Shown piece by piece: positions 28,969 through 38,941 of a DNA stretch of 64,000 nucleotides (positions are counted from its first letter, which is position 1; each line of letters starts with the position of its first letter). The notes under the pieces were generated by a model. It was not told where the DNA came from. It made no database searches and saw only the letters and a list, made by a program, of their open reading frames with translations. The DNA is from a bacterium. GTDB taxonomy: Bacteria; Hinthialibacterota; Hinthialibacteria; H5-UNCL2. The stretch is from the NCBI GenBank assembly GCA_015075175.1, contig JABTUV010000006.1:62001-126000 (forward strand), in the 5' to 3' direction. The position numbers and the translations under genes were made by a program.

Positions 28969-29695
28969 GTCCGATGAGCAGAAGCCGGTGGGACACCTGA
29001 GCATCGCCGAGGTCTGCGACTTCCTGGACTGGCTCGAGGCCAACCATGCCTATGCGGAAGTCATCCGGCCGGGCGTGGCGCTGCGGGGCCTGTGCGGGTT
29101 GCAGTTGCAGGAGGCGTTGCGGTTGCAGGTGCAGCACGTCGACCTGGCGGCGGGTACGATCACCATCGAAGGCGAGGTGAAGAACCGCTGGCGGGTACGA
29201 CGTCTTCCCGTTCCTCAGCGCGTGGTTGAGATCCTGCGTGAGTCGATCGCTGGCGCGCCCAGGAAAGACACGCGCATCGTGCGGTATGTCGGAGTGGACT
29301 GGAAGGCGTACTCCTCGCTCGTGGAGGGCAGCTTGGACAAGTGGGCGGGCGGCAAGCGGCCCATCGCCCCCAAGGACCTGCGCAACACGCTGCCGACCGA
29401 GGCGACCAACGGCGGGTGGGACGGCTACTTCGCCAATCGCTACCTGGGGCATTCCCCACAAACGATGGCGGAGCGCCACTACCACGGCGAGGTCTCCCGC
29501 AAGGGGGCCAACCTGATCGAACTGCTGCGCGAGCATTTCGTGAAGTGGGTCGATTTATTGGTTTTGGATTGCACGGAATTTCACGATCGCCGCAAAGTGG
29601 TCCGGTTGAGACGAGCAAATAACGCTAACTCAAGGAAAGGAAGGGGGTTAATCGAGTATAAATACTATCAAGTTGGTCGGGGCGACTGGATTTGA
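28969..29695 (+). pseudogene. Tyrosine recombinase (integrase) truncated by IS66
   Basis: C-terminal catalytic domain only: LCGLQLQEALRLQVQHVDLA, the strand region TITIEGEVKNRWRVRRLPVP, then PKDLRNTLPTEATNGGW and RYLGHSPQTMAERHYHG with the LGH box and active-site Tyr. The usual first Arg lies in a variant (GLQLQEAL), and H-x-x-R is not obvious, so activity is doubtful even before truncation. The open frame reads into the 3' end of tRNA-Pro at 29674, the classic position for an integrase of an element inserted in that tRNA. Confidence 0.75.
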
Positions 29696-29750
29696 ACCAG
29701 CGACCTCTTAGTCCCGAACCAAGCGCGCTACCAGACTGCGCCACGCCCCG
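29674..29750 (-). tRNA. tRNA-Pro(CGG)
   Basis: Complete cloverleaf: acceptor CGGGGCG paired with CGCCCCG, D arm GCGCAGTCTGGTAGCGC, anticodon loop TTCGGGA (anticodon CGG), T arm CTGGTTCAAATCCAG, encoded CCA at 29674-29676. It borders the integrase remnant and marks the right boundary of the accessory region. Confidence 0.93.
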
Positions 29751-29884
29751 ACTGGAAAAGTGAAGATAGGCTAACCGCGCGTGCCTGTAAAGGGGAAATC
29801 TCGCTGGGACGTAGCCGTAAGAATACACGGCTACGAGTGCGGTCGCACGCAAGTCCGCCGCTTGGCGGCTTACGACCGGCCCAA

Positions 29885-30230
29885 CGTCGCTGTCATTTCG
29901 ACCGAAGCACGCTGTCATTTCGACCGAAGGGAGAAATCTCCCGACAAGCGCCAGTTCGGCTCGCTGTGGTGGGAAGCAGGCTGTCATTTCGACCGAAGCA
30001 GGCTGTCATTTCGACCGAAGCAGGCTGTCATTTCGACCGAAGGGAGAAATTCCGACAAGCGCCTGCTCGGCCTGCTGTGGTGGGAAGCAGGCTGTCATTT
30101 CGACCGAAGCAGGCTGTCATTTCTGACCGAAGCAGGCTGTCATTTCGACCGAAGGAGAAATTGACCCCGCGTCTCCCGAGCATCCGGCGCGCAACGCAGG
30201 ATTTCTCCCTTCGGTCGAAATGACATTGTT
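29885..30230. repeat. Dispersed repeat cluster (CTGTCATTTCGACCGAAG units)
   Basis: At least seven copies of CTGTCATTTCGACCGAAG, several extended by GGAGAAAT, and one inverted copy near 30200. The same unit recurs at 51600-51740 and 46830-46855. There is no gene between tRNA-Pro and the next CDS at 30271. Confidence 0.85.
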
Positions 30231-30270
30231 TTGTCCGCCGGTTTGAAGAATCGAATCTGCACCCTCGCCG

Positions 30271-30998
30271 CTACAGAACCAGCTTGACCAGGAGGAACCC
30301 GCCGACCAGCAGGATCACGAACACGAGGGTCAACAGGTTGAAATACTTGTCGATGAAGGCTCCTTGGCCCACTCGCCGAACACCCAGATCAACCCGGATA
30401 CGATGAAGAACCGCGCCGACCGCGAGACGACCGAGGCGATCACGAAAACCGGGAAGTTGATGTTGAACGCGCCTGCGCTGATGGTGAAGACCTTGTAGGG
30501 GAGGGGCGTGAAGCCCGCCGCAAACACAATCCAGAAGTTGAGCGCCTCGTACCAGCCCCGAATCTTCTCGTAATGCGGCTCGGTAAACCCGGGCACGTAG
30601 TCAAAAAAGAAATGCGCCAGGGCGGAGTACTCGCCGGGACTCTTCCACCAGAGGAAATAACCGATCGCGTAGCCGATAATGCCCCCCACGACCGAGCCCA
30701 GGCTGCATACCGTCGCGTACCACCAGGCGGGGCGCGACTCGCGCCGGCGGAGGGAGGCGAGCGCCTGTCGCGCGGTGGGCTTGTGATCCAGCAGGGCCGA
30801 GTTGCGGGTAGCCGCGCCGAGCGTGAGCGCGATTAAGAGCACATCAGGCGGGATGGGAAAAAAAGACGACTCGGCAAGGGCCAGGATGAACAGCGCCCAC
30901 GTGGCCTGGGGATGCTCGGCCCACGACAGCACCCAGTCGTAGAGTCTGCGCAAAAGACCGCCCGGTTTGGCCGCGGTCGTGGCGGGGGCCTCGTTCAT
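30271..30998 (-). CDS. DedA/YqaA-like membrane protein (VTT domain), C-terminal frameshift
   Basis: Integral membrane protein of the SNARE-associated/VTT superfamily, often linked to lipid transport. From ATG 30998: FILALAESSFFPIPPDVLLI, SVVGGIIGYAIGYFLWW, FWIVFAAGFTPLPYKVFTIS and SARFFIVSGLIWVFGEW cover the conserved core. In the sequenced frame it stops at 30330 (EPSSTSISTC). A single-base shift at about 30360 restores a fitting tail, DKYFNLLTLVFVILLVGG, ending at 30271; that end is used here. Its start overlaps the surE stop by 4 bp. Confidence 0.85.
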
Positions 30999-31867
30999 GC
31001 CTCGCCCTTGCGGTTGCGCCGCGCGCCGTCCAGGTACTTCTTGGCCATTTCGTGGTCCGACTCGGAGTCCGCGCCGGGGGAGACCTGCGAGAGGCCCAGC
31101 GACGCGAAGTCGATGCCGGACAAATGGTGCATCGTGGTAAAGTGCGTCAGCGACTGGCCCAGCGGCGTGATGGAAACCAGGTTCTGCTCCAGCGCGGCAA
31201 AGTCAGTGCCCGGCTCGCGCACCCAGGAGGGTTCCTCGCCGCCGATCCAGAAGTAGTCTTTTCCGTGGGGGTCCTTGCGCCAGATGATGCTGTCGTTGTA
31301 AAGGCGCTGGCCCAGCTTGGTGACGGCCACGCCGCGCAGGTGCTCCCAGGGGACGTTGGGGACGTTGACGTTCAGGAAGGTGCTGGGCGGCAGGCCGTGC
31401 GCCAAAATGTGACGCGACAGGTGGAGGGCGAAGCGGCCCGCCGTCTCCAGGTAGCGCGCGGCGGGGTCGCCGTCGTCTGAAAAACGGCAGTTGAGCGACA
31501 GCGCGAAGGACGGGATTCCCATGATCTTGCCCTCGTGCGCGGCGGCGACCGTGCCGGAGTAGATCACGTCGTCGCCCAGGTTGGGACCGTTGTTGATGCC
31601 GGAGACGACCAGGTCCGGCTTGCCCTCGAAATAGCCCAGGATGGCGAACATGACGCAATCGGTCGGCGTGCCGTCCAGGATCATGACGCGCTCGCGCACC
31701 TTGCGCACGCGCAGGGGGCTGTGCATGGTGAAGGAGTGCGAGACGGCGCTGCGCTCGCGGTCCGGGCAGACGATGTGCACTTCGCCCAGCGCGGAGAGGG
31801 TCTCCGCCAGCAAGTGGATGCCCGGCGAGTGGATGCCGTCGTCGTTGGTAACGAGGATGCGCGTCAT
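30995..31867 (-). CDS. surE: 5'/3'-nucleotidase SurE
   Basis: Metal-dependent survival-protein phosphatase acting on nucleoside monophosphates. 290 residues from ATG 31867. MTRILVTNDDGIHSPGIHLL carries the metal-binding Asp pair, DGTPTDCVMFAI and VVSGINNGPNLGDDVIYSGT the rest of the active site. It is somewhat longer than the common 250 residues because of a C-terminal extension (KYLDGARRNRKGEA). Four-bp overlaps with the genes before and after indicate one coupled operon DUF547-surE-dedA. Longer open frames upstream of this ATG are antisense or out-of-frame with the DUF547 gene and were ignored. Confidence 0.95.
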   Translation of the reverse strand: MTRILVTNDDGIHSPGIHLLAETLSALGEVHIVCPDRERSAVSHSFTMHSPLRVRKVRERVMILDGTPTDCVMFAILGYFEGKPDLVVSGINNGPNLGDDVIYSGTVAAAHEGKIMGIPSFALSLNCRFSDDGDPAARYLETAGRFALHLSRHILAHGLPPSTFLNVNVPNVPWEHLRGVAVTKLGQRLYNDSIIWRKDPHGKDYFWIGGEEPSWVREPGTDFAALEQNLVSITPLGQSLTHFTTMHHLSGIDFASLGLSQVSPGADSESDHEMAKKYLDGARRNRKGEA

Positions 31868-32784
31868 GGTTCGCCGGGGGGAGCCATGAAGATGGGGATG
31901 GGATTGGTTTGAGGCGCGTCCTGGCGGTTGAGCCGCCAGTCGAAGTTGGTGTAGATGACCTTCTGCGGCACGTTGTTCTTCAGGTAACGCGAGTAGGAGG
32001 GGGGAATGTAGCGGGCCAGCCAGAGGCGGCGCTGGCGATGGGTAGTCCCGAAGTCCTCGCCGTACTCGTAGCGCGGTTCGCCGGGCTTCTCGCCCGAATA
32101 CTCGCGCAGGATGGGCGACAGCCGGATTTCGTCGGAAGTGGAGTAAATGGCGGCGTAAGCGCGGTTGTTGCAGAAGCGGACGGTAGCCGCGGAGAGGCGC
32201 CAGTCCAGGTCGGCGGCGGTGAAGGCGTGGCGTTCCAGCATGGGACCGCCGCGGGCGCAATAGGTCAGGACCATGTGCACGCGGGGATCGCGGAAACGCG
32301 CCCGCAGCTTGTCGTCCTTGATGGCCTTCAGGGAAAGGCCGGCGAAGACCGGCCGGGTGAAGAAGTCAGGGACGGAGGTGACCGTGTCGGGGACGCCCGC
32401 CTGGAGGACGGCCCGGAGCGCGGCGGCGTTGTGGACATTGATCCAGAAGGCCATCTCGGCGCTGACCGCGGGAAGGTCGGAGGCGGCCGCCGGGGCGGGA
32501 ATGTGTTGCGCCATGGACACCAGGTAGGCGTCCAGTTGCGCCACGTCGGTCGCCAGGCCGACATAGTCCACCAGCCCGTGATTGTCCACGTGGCGCGACA
32601 ACAGCTCGTCCAGGGGGGCGTGGATGGTCCCCGTGGCGGAAGCGGGCGCGTGCGGCTTGCCCATCTCCAGATAATAGTTAATGCCGGGCGGAGGGGCGCC
32701 GGCGGGCCGCCCGCAGGCGCAGAACAGCGCCGGAACGGCCAGGCACACCCACCACCAGCCAAGCCCGCAACCCTGTTGTTCCAT
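31864..32784 (-). CDS. DUF547 domain lipoprotein-like protein
   Basis: 306 residues. N-terminal signal with a lipobox-like end (ALFCACG), so probably a lipoprotein. The DUF547 core is evident: LLSRHVDNHGLVDYVGL, AEMAFWINVHNAAALRAVL, and LTYCARGGPML; the His and Cys positions resemble papain-like folds proposed for the family. No biochemical role is established. First gene of the operon with surE and the DedA-like protein; it overlaps surE by 4 bp. Confidence 0.88.
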   Translation of the reverse strand: MEQQGCGLGWWWVCLAVPALFCACGRPAGAPPPGINYYLEMGKPHAPASATGTIHAPLDELLSRHVDNHGLVDYVGLATDVAQLDAYLVSMAQHIPAPAAASDLPAVSAEMAFWINVHNAAALRAVLQAGVPDTVTSVPDFFTRPVFAGLSLKAIKDDKLRARFRDPRVHMVLTYCARGGPMLERHAFTAADLDWRLSAATVRFCNNRAYAAIYSTSDEIRLSPILREYSGEKPGEPRYEYGEDFGTTHRQRRLWLARYIPPSYSRYLKNNVPQKVIYTNFDWRLNRQDAPQTNPIPIFMAPPGEP

Positions 32785-33051
32785 GGCGCGATAACCTCTA
32801 ATCAGACAAGGGACTTAAACTAGGAACGCGGGGCCGCGCTGTCAAGCCCGCGCAACGGTTGCGCGCACCGAGGCATAGGGCCTCCGGGACCCATGGGACG
32901 CATGCGACGCGCCTCCGCCGCGGGCCGCCTGAGCCGTTGACACGCACCGCTTCCCCTGCTTAAACTCCGTTCTGCCACAAGGCCGACGGAGAACTATGGG
33001 CGCTCCGCCTTGTGCACAACGCCTTATTCCTCGAGAGGAGCACGATTCGCA

Positions 33052-33579
33052 ATGAGCCTGAAAATCGGCCAACCGGCCCCCGACTTCCAGGTGGACGCCG
33101 TCGTCAACGGCGAATTCAAACAGGTGCGGCTGTCAGACTACAAGGGCAAGTGGGTGGTCTTGTTTTTCTATCCGCTGGACTTCACCTTCGTATGCCCCAC
33201 CGAGATCACGGCGTTTTCCGAGCGCATCTCGGAGTTCGAAGCCGAGGACGCGGTCATTCTGGGTTGCAGCGTGGACAGCAAGTACAGCCACAAGGCATGG
33301 ATCGAGACGGATCGGTCCCGCGGGGGGTTGGGTCCGGTCAAGTACCCGCTGCTGTCCGACTTGACCAAGAAGGTGTCGGAGGCCTACGGGGTGCTGTTGG
33401 ACAGCGGGATTGCCCTGCGCGGGCTGTTTATCATCGATCCAGAGCAGAAGTTGCGCTACATCCTGGTGCAGGACTTGCCGGTGGGCCGCAACGTGGACGA
33501 GACGTTGCGCGTCTTGCAGGCGCTGAAGTCGGGGCAGTTGTGTCCCATCAACTGGAAGCGCGGCGACAAGCACCTGTAG
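33052..33579 (+). CDS. 2-Cys peroxiredoxin (AhpC/Prx1 type)
   Basis: Thiol peroxidase reducing H2O2 and organic peroxides. 175 residues: [20 protein letters not shown] carries the peroxidatic Cys48, GQLCPINW the resolving Cys near residue 164. The shape is that of typical Prx1/AhpC proteins without a long C-terminal tail. ATG 33052 is preceded by AGAGGAG with rather wide spacing (11 nt). A hairpin terminator follows at 33651. No reductase gene (ahpF, trxB) is adjacent. Confidence 0.95.
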   Translation: MSLKIGQPAPDFQVDAVVNGEFKQVRLSDYKGKWVVLFFYPLDFTFVCPTEITAFSERISEFEAEDAVILGCSVDSKYSHKAWIETDRSRGGLGPVKYPLLSDLTKKVSEAYGVLLDSGIALRGLFIIDPEQKLRYILVQDLPVGRNVDETLRVLQALKSGQLCPINWKRGDKHL

Positions 33580-33650
33580 AGCCGTAGTTGCGCAGCGTGC
33601 TGCGCGCACCGCCAGGGATGGCGGCGGTATGACGCCTTTCCCGGCAAAGC

Positions 33651-33683
33651 AAAAGCCCCGGCGGGCGCCGGGGCTTTGTTTTT
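33651..33683. terminator. Bidirectional rho-independent terminator
   Basis: AAAGCCCCGGC-GGGC-GCCGGGGCTTT stem followed by GTTTTT on the plus strand and preceded by A residues that give U on the minus strand. It lies between the convergent peroxiredoxin and DksA-like genes. Confidence 0.9.
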
Positions 33684-33711
33684 GTCGAAGGTTCCGGGGT
33701 TCCGCCGGCGC

Positions 33712-34080
33712 TTACACCCAAGCGTCGCGTTCGGCGACCTGTTTGCACTTCACGCACAGTTCGGCGGAGGGGATGGCCTTCAGGCGCTCCAAGGGAATCG
33801 GCTCGGCGCACATCGAGCAGACGCCGTAGTCGCCCTGGTCGATCTTGGCGATGGCCGCCTCAATATCCATCAGGCGCTGGCGGTCCCGCTCCTCCAGGCC
33901 CATCATCTGCTCGCGCTCCGACAGATCGGTGCTCTGGTCCACAAGGTCGCCGTGGGCGTCGATACCGGCGAGAGAATGCTGCTGGATGCCGTTGATGAGC
34001 AGGCGGCGCTCATCCTCCAGCATTTTCCTGAGTTGCTTGAGTCTTTTGACGTCGTTGACCTGGTTCACATGCTCCTCCAA
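33712..34080 (-). CDS. DksA/TraR-family zinc-finger protein
   Basis: 122 residues with the coiled-coil region (KRLKQLRKMLEDERRLLING) and a C-terminal four-Cys zinc finger, CSMCAEPIPLERLKAIP...CVKC. The coiled-coil tip contains Asp/Glu residues (DQSTDLSERE) but not a clear DxxDxA motif, so it may act on RNA polymerase secondary channel like DksA or simply be a family member of unknown role. Transcribed toward the peroxiredoxin and separated from it by the shared terminator. Confidence 0.9.
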   Translation of the reverse strand: MEEHVNQVNDVKRLKQLRKMLEDERRLLINGIQQHSLAGIDAHGDLVDQSTDLSEREQMMGLEERDRQRLMDIEAAIAKIDQGDYGVCSMCAEPIPLERLKAIPSAELCVKCKQVAERDAWV

Positions 34081-34273
34081 ACAGCCGTGATCTGTCCGGC
34101 ATAAGGAACCCCCGAGTTTAGCGGTTTCCTACACCGAATCAATAAAAAATCGCCTTCAGTGAAGGCGGTTCGGTTCCCTCGGGCAGGGCGCCCGCTCAAC
34201 GATTCTATTCTAGCGCAACCGGACGGGAAGGCAAGCAAAACCGACGTCCGCCGGCGCCGCCTGCCGCCGGGCG

Positions 34274-34302
34274 TTGACAGAACGGGCGGAAGTTATCAGA
34301 AT
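34274..34302 (+). promoter_or_regulatory. Possible promoter of the methyltransferase gene
   Basis: TTGACA (34274-34279), 17 bp, CAGAAT (34297-34302). The predicted start point would fall at or next to the ATG at 34309, suggesting a leaderless or very short-leader message. Confidence 0.45.
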
Positions 34303-34308
34303 AAAACC

Positions 34309-34992
34309 ATGTCGGCGAGCGAAAAGACGAAGCCAATTCCACCCGGGTACGCTTTTAACACCGGCGACATGCGGCGGGACTGGAACGCCCGCGCGCGCCA
34401 GTGCGCCCGGGAGTACATCCTGACGGGCTACGGAGAGCGTCCGGAGGAGGATTTCGAGGCGGAGGGGCGCGCCCAGGCCCGCTATTTTTCACAATTCGTC
34501 GCGCCCGAGAGCCGAATTCTCGACCTGGGCTGCGGCGTGGGCCGCATCGCCCTTTACCTTGCCCCCGGGGTTCGCGAGTACTGGGGGCTGGACGTGTCCG
34601 ACGAGATGCTGGCCCGTGCCCGAGTGCGGCTGGCGGGGCTTCCCAACGTCCGGCTCTTGTTGGGAAACGGACTGGATTTCACCGGCGTGCCGGAGGGGGC
34701 GTTGGACTTCATTTTCGCCTACCTGACCTTGCATCACGTGCCGCGCGAGGCGCTCCTGGCCTACCTGCGCGATGGGCGGCGCGTGCTGGCCGAGCAGGGG
34801 CGGTTCTGGCTGCAGGTCGCCTACCGGCAGGAGGCCGCACCCTACCAGGAGCCGCCTGACGCGGATACGTGGATGGGGCGGCGCTACAGCGTGGCGGAGC
34901 TTGCGGAGATTTGCGCACCAGGGTACGCCTGGGAACGGCACGAGGTGAGCAGGGACGGCGAGTTCGTCTGGGTACTCCTGCGGCGGGCTTGA
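34309..34992 (+). CDS. SAM-dependent class I methyltransferase
   Basis: 227 residues from ATG 34309. The SAM-binding motif I is ILDLGCGVGRIALYLA; motif II-like acidic residue in YWGLDVSDEMLARAR; DFIFAYLTLHHVPREALLAY is the post-motif with the LHH commonly seen in methyltransferase family 11. Substrate cannot be inferred. In-frame codons upstream of this Met have no homology-like character. Single-gene unit; the following intergenic sequence is low-complexity. Confidence 0.88.
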   Translation: MSASEKTKPIPPGYAFNTGDMRRDWNARARQCAREYILTGYGERPEEDFEAEGRAQARYFSQFVAPESRILDLGCGVGRIALYLAPGVREYWGLDVSDEMLARARVRLAGLPNVRLLLGNGLDFTGVPEGALDFIFAYLTLHHVPREALLAYLRDGRRVLAEQGRFWLQVAYRQEAAPYQEPPDADTWMGRRYSVAELAEICAPGYAWERHEVSRDGEFVWVLLRRA

Positions 34993-35004
34993 GCGGCGCG
35001 GAAG

Positions 35005-35125
35005 GAATGGGACCCATAGGACGAATGAGACCTATGCGATATGCGGCACATCCTGCCTGCGGGATGCATGTCCCATAGGTCCCATTCGTCTCATAGGTCC
35101 CATCGCGCGCGGCGGCAAGCAGCCG
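35005..35125. repeat. Low-complexity CCCATAGG/GACGAATG repeats
   Basis: Short units of the type GGACCCATAGGACGAATGAG and their inverted form (CATTCGTCTCATAGG) fill the gap after the methyltransferase gene. The same word family appears near 41420-41465 and 53800. Confidence 0.7.
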
Positions 35126-35165
35126 CGGTCCAGAGTCATGCGGCAGCAAGCAGCCGCAGTCCAGA

Positions 35166-38100
35166 TTATTGCATGTCGCGGAACATCTGGATCGTGAGCG
35201 TTGACTCCAGGACCTCGCCTTTCTTGATCAATCTGCCTTCGCCGTAGTTCATCACCCACTCGCCCAGGCCGCAGTTGGTTCCGCCGTACCAGTCGTTGAC
35301 GTGGAGCGAGAGCCGGTCGGTGCACATCATGGCGCGGGCGTGCTGGCGGCCGTCGCTAAGGACCAGCACGCCGGGTCCCTCGGGGAAGCGCAGACTGACC
35401 CAGTGGATGTTGCGCTTGGTACTGCGGAAATCGTTGCAGCCCATGGGCGAGGGGTCCTCGCTCCAGGGCCAGGCGGGCGGCATGTTGTTATCGTGGTGCG
35501 GGAAGGGGCGCGCCGCGCCCAAGGTGCGACCAATATGGTCGTCGGGATAGGCGGTGAACTCGCCCTCGCGGCGCCACTGAAGGAGATCGCAGTCGCGCGG
35601 CAGGTCCAGGCGCCAGCCCAGTTCGCGCGCGCGCATGTCCTCGCCCGAATAGGTAAAGCGATAGTGCGCCACGACCTGCGCGGAGGGCGTGATGGTGAAC
35701 TGGTAGACGCCATCAAAGTCGTCGTAGCGGCCCTCCAACGTCACGATCGCATTGTCTCCTTCGATCTTCACGCTATAACGCGACACCGCCCAGGAGCGAA
35801 CGACGGGTATGGGGCGCTCCGCGTCGCGCGTCGGCAGGATATGCAGGCGGGGATAGTCGAATAACAGGTGGCGGCCATAGGCCATGACCCGCCGCAACTG
35901 GCCCTGGCGGGGATTGCCGTAACCGCCGCCGTGATCGATAACGAACTCGAAGTCCTCGCCGAGCACGTCGGCCGAGCGGCCGGCCAAGAAGTTGGCCTGG
36001 CGCACCGAGAGCGGGCTCCTGGGCAGGGTGCGAATGGCCGGCGCGGACGCCGGCGGTTCTCCGATCACGACCTCATGCGTGTCCACGAGCCGTCCGCGGG
36101 CGTTCCTGAATTGCAGCATGAGCCGATCTCCGGCCTTGGGAGTCGCCTTGGGTTGGACGTAGAGCTCGCCGGTACTGTAGGGAGGCAGGTCGCAGACGAG
36201 CGTGCCCCACTCCCCACCCAGCCGCCAGCGGACGTCCATCTCGGCCAGGTTGGTGAAGTCGTGTTCGTTGACCACCGGCACGCGCAACGGCTGACCCGAC
36301 GCGGGAAGCGGAATGGACTTGACCTTCACCTTGACGGGCGAGTGCAACTTGCGGGTGATGAAGAACTCGGGTTTTTCGCGCCGCCAGCCGTCCACCACGC
36401 CCCAGGGCGCGTCGCCCACGAGGCCCCGGCCGGGAATGTAATAGGACGGCTCCAGAAAGTGCGAGCGGGTACTGCTGCGGCCGTACTCCAGCCCGCGGCC
36501 GGGCACGCAGAAGATGTCGTCCTGCCAGCACCAGATGTAGCTGCCCTGGGTGGCGCGGGAGGAGATGAAGCGCTCGTAAATTTCCGGTTGCGGTTGCCCG
36601 TAGTAGTCGCGCACGCCGGGATCGACCCACATCTCGGCCACGTCGCCCCAGATGCCCTGCCAGATGCAGAGGCTCTCGTCGAAGAGCAAGGGCTGCTCCA
36701 GATGCTCGTAGCGATTGATGCGCGAAATGGCCAGGGGGTTGTGCAGGTTGGCCACGTCCAGCCAGGCGCTGAGTCCCGCGGAGCGGGGACGACTGGGGTC
36801 GGCGGCCTTGACCCATTCGGCGCTGCGGTCGAAGCAGTAGCCCCAAGTGGACTCGTTGCAGGTGGACCACATGACGATGGAGGGATGATGGCGGTCGCGG
36901 GCGACCATTTCGCCGGTGAGCTGCACGACGGCGGGCATGTTGCGCAGGTCGTCGGGCACGGGAGTCCAGCAGAAGGAGGCCTCGTCCATCACGTAGACGC
37001 CCAACTCGTCGGTGTAGTCCAAGAGTTCTGGGATGGGCGGATAGTGCGAGGTGCGCAGCGCGTTCAGGTTGGCGGCTATGATCATCTCGACGTCCAGGCG
37101 GGACAGTTCCGGCGTGACCGCGCGACCCAAGAGCGGATGGCTGTCGTGATGGCAGGTTCCGCGCAGCTTGACCGGCCGGCCGTTGATGCGGAACTGCGGG
37201 CCGACCACGTCGATCTGCCGGAAGCCCAGCTTCCGCGTGACCCGCTGCACCGGCTTGCCGGCCTCGGCCAGCTCCAGGGTGAGAGTGTAGAGATTGGGAT
37301 GCTCGGCGTCCCACTTGAGCGGCGCAGAGACGGGGATTTCGACGGGCACGACGGCGCGCTGCCACGGGCCGATATCCACATTGGCGACGTCGGCGGACAG
37401 TGCCACGCGCCTGCCCGCCGGATCGTGCAGCGAAAGTGACAGGGTTCCGGCGCTCCACGCCCGGCCGCTTTCGTTCAGCACGTCCACGGTTCCCTTGATG
37501 GTCGCGTTGGTGAAGGCCGCGTCGAAGGGCGTAGTCAGGCGATCTGCCCCAGATGCACTGCGGGCACGCGGAAGACGACGACCTTGCGCATGATGCCGCC
37601 CAGGTGGAAGCCGGCGTACTCGCTCATCTTGTCAATGCGCCTCGTGCCAGGTCTCTTCCGAGACGCGCAGGGCCAAGGTTGTCGCCGTTTGTCACCACGT
37701 CCGTGACGTCGATTTCAAAGGGCGTGGCGCCCCTCACGGTAGGTAGGCCATGCGGGAACCATTGACGAAGACTGGCGCCCAGTAGACGCCGTCGATCAGC
37801 GCAGATTCACCCGGCCGTGGCCCTTGGGAACAGTGAAGCGGGTGCGATAGGCCGCGATGCCGGTGCGGGTGCGAAAGCCCTCCATCTGCCAATGGGCGGG
37901 GACCTTGATGTCGCTCCAGGACTTGTCGTCGAGCTGCGGCGAGGCGAAGTCGTCGCCCGGGTCGGGCAGGAACTTCCACGTGCCGGAGAGATCGAGAGTA
38001 CGGGAGGAATCGCCTTCGGGCGACAGGCCGTAGGGCAGGCGGGCGGCGTCGAACTCCTTGTCGGTCGTCTGGGCGCCGGCGCTCGCCTTGACGCGCAAGG

Positions 38101-38758
38101 CGCCCGCGAGTCCCAGGGGCATGTCGGCGACGAACATGCCGTTTCGTCGCTCTTCGTCTTCATTCCAAAGCCCGGCGCCTGCCCGGAGAGCGTGATCTCG
38201 GCGCCGGAGACAGCCCTCGGCGCCCCAGGGGTCGTGGCCGCCCACGAACCGCCCGTGCAGGTCCGAGGCCAGCGCCAACTCGATGGGATAGCCTGCGGCG
38301 GCGGATTCAAAAGCCATCACCTCGGTGAAACTGGGACCGTTGGTGATGTTGGCCAATCGCAGCCGGGCGGTCTCCACGGGATCAAAGCGCACCACGACCA
38401 CGCGGGGCAACCGCTGGCGGGGACGGCCCAGATGCGCGACCCGCCTCCAGCCCGCGCCGTCCCAGACCTCCACGTCCATCTCCATCACGTAGCGGTCGTA
38501 CTGATGCACGACTACCTCGGCGATGCGGACGGGTCGGTCCCACTCCAGTTGGAACCAGACGCCGGCGTTGTGGCCGGTGATGCCGGACCAGCGGCTGGCC
38601 GTGTCTCCGTCGTTGGCGCGGGCGGGGACGAGGTCATCCATGTGTTCCGAAGCGCTCGCCTTGGCGGTCAGGGCGAGGTTGGGAACAGCGGCGTGCGACG
38701 TGGACATGATGATTCCTCCGAGAATGCAGAGCATCCATCCCAGGGTTTTGCGGGACAT
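35166..38758 (-). CDS. Secreted GH2-family glycoside hydrolase with N-terminal discoidin-like domain, frameshifted
   Basis: Beta-galactosidase/glucuronidase-type enzyme, about 1,195 residues if frames are joined. The N-terminal part (38758-37796) has a signal peptide, an F5/8-C-like region (SRWSGITGHNAGVWFQLEWD) and the start of the GH2 sugar-binding domain (LDLSGTWKFLPDPGDDF). The frame is lost near 37800 and between about 37740 and 37490. The main part (to 35166) contains the GH2 Ig-like domain, FRINGRPVKLRGTCHHDSHP, NALRTSHYPP, the acid/base region MWSTCNEST and a possible nucleophile in LLFDESLCI. The C-terminal 350 residues form extra beta domains. Function in polysaccharide degradation is inferred. 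Confidence 0.88.
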
Positions 38759-38941
38759 CTCTCTTTCCTCCAGCGGTATGGTTCGGGCGTGAGCGGGACC
38801 TGTGCCGTGAATCGGGTAATGTAGGGAAATTCGGCTCCTTGAGAAGAGTCAAATTGATTCTCGGAGGGTGAAAAGAAACTGGACGGAACGGTGGGCGAGA
38901 TATATCATAACAATATAACGTGCGATTAAGGATGCTTAACC

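Noticed and set aside
28670-29695. A single 341-residue integrase gene
   Set aside because: Its first third is IS66 sequence including the terminal repeat; the integrase itself starts after 28968 and is truncated.
30995-32260. SurE extended N-terminally by about 130 residues
   Set aside because: The extra part is an out-of-frame reading of the DUF547 gene; MTRILVTNDDG is the normal SurE start and has a 4-bp overlap with its neighbour.
35868-37439. Long plus-strand open frame over the GH2 gene
   Set aside because: Shadow of the minus-strand hydrolase, which has clear motifs.
37790-37802. CGTCGATCAGC within the GH2 gene as a CRISPR repeat piece
   Set aside because: Only about 9 bp match, within a coding region; expected by chance.
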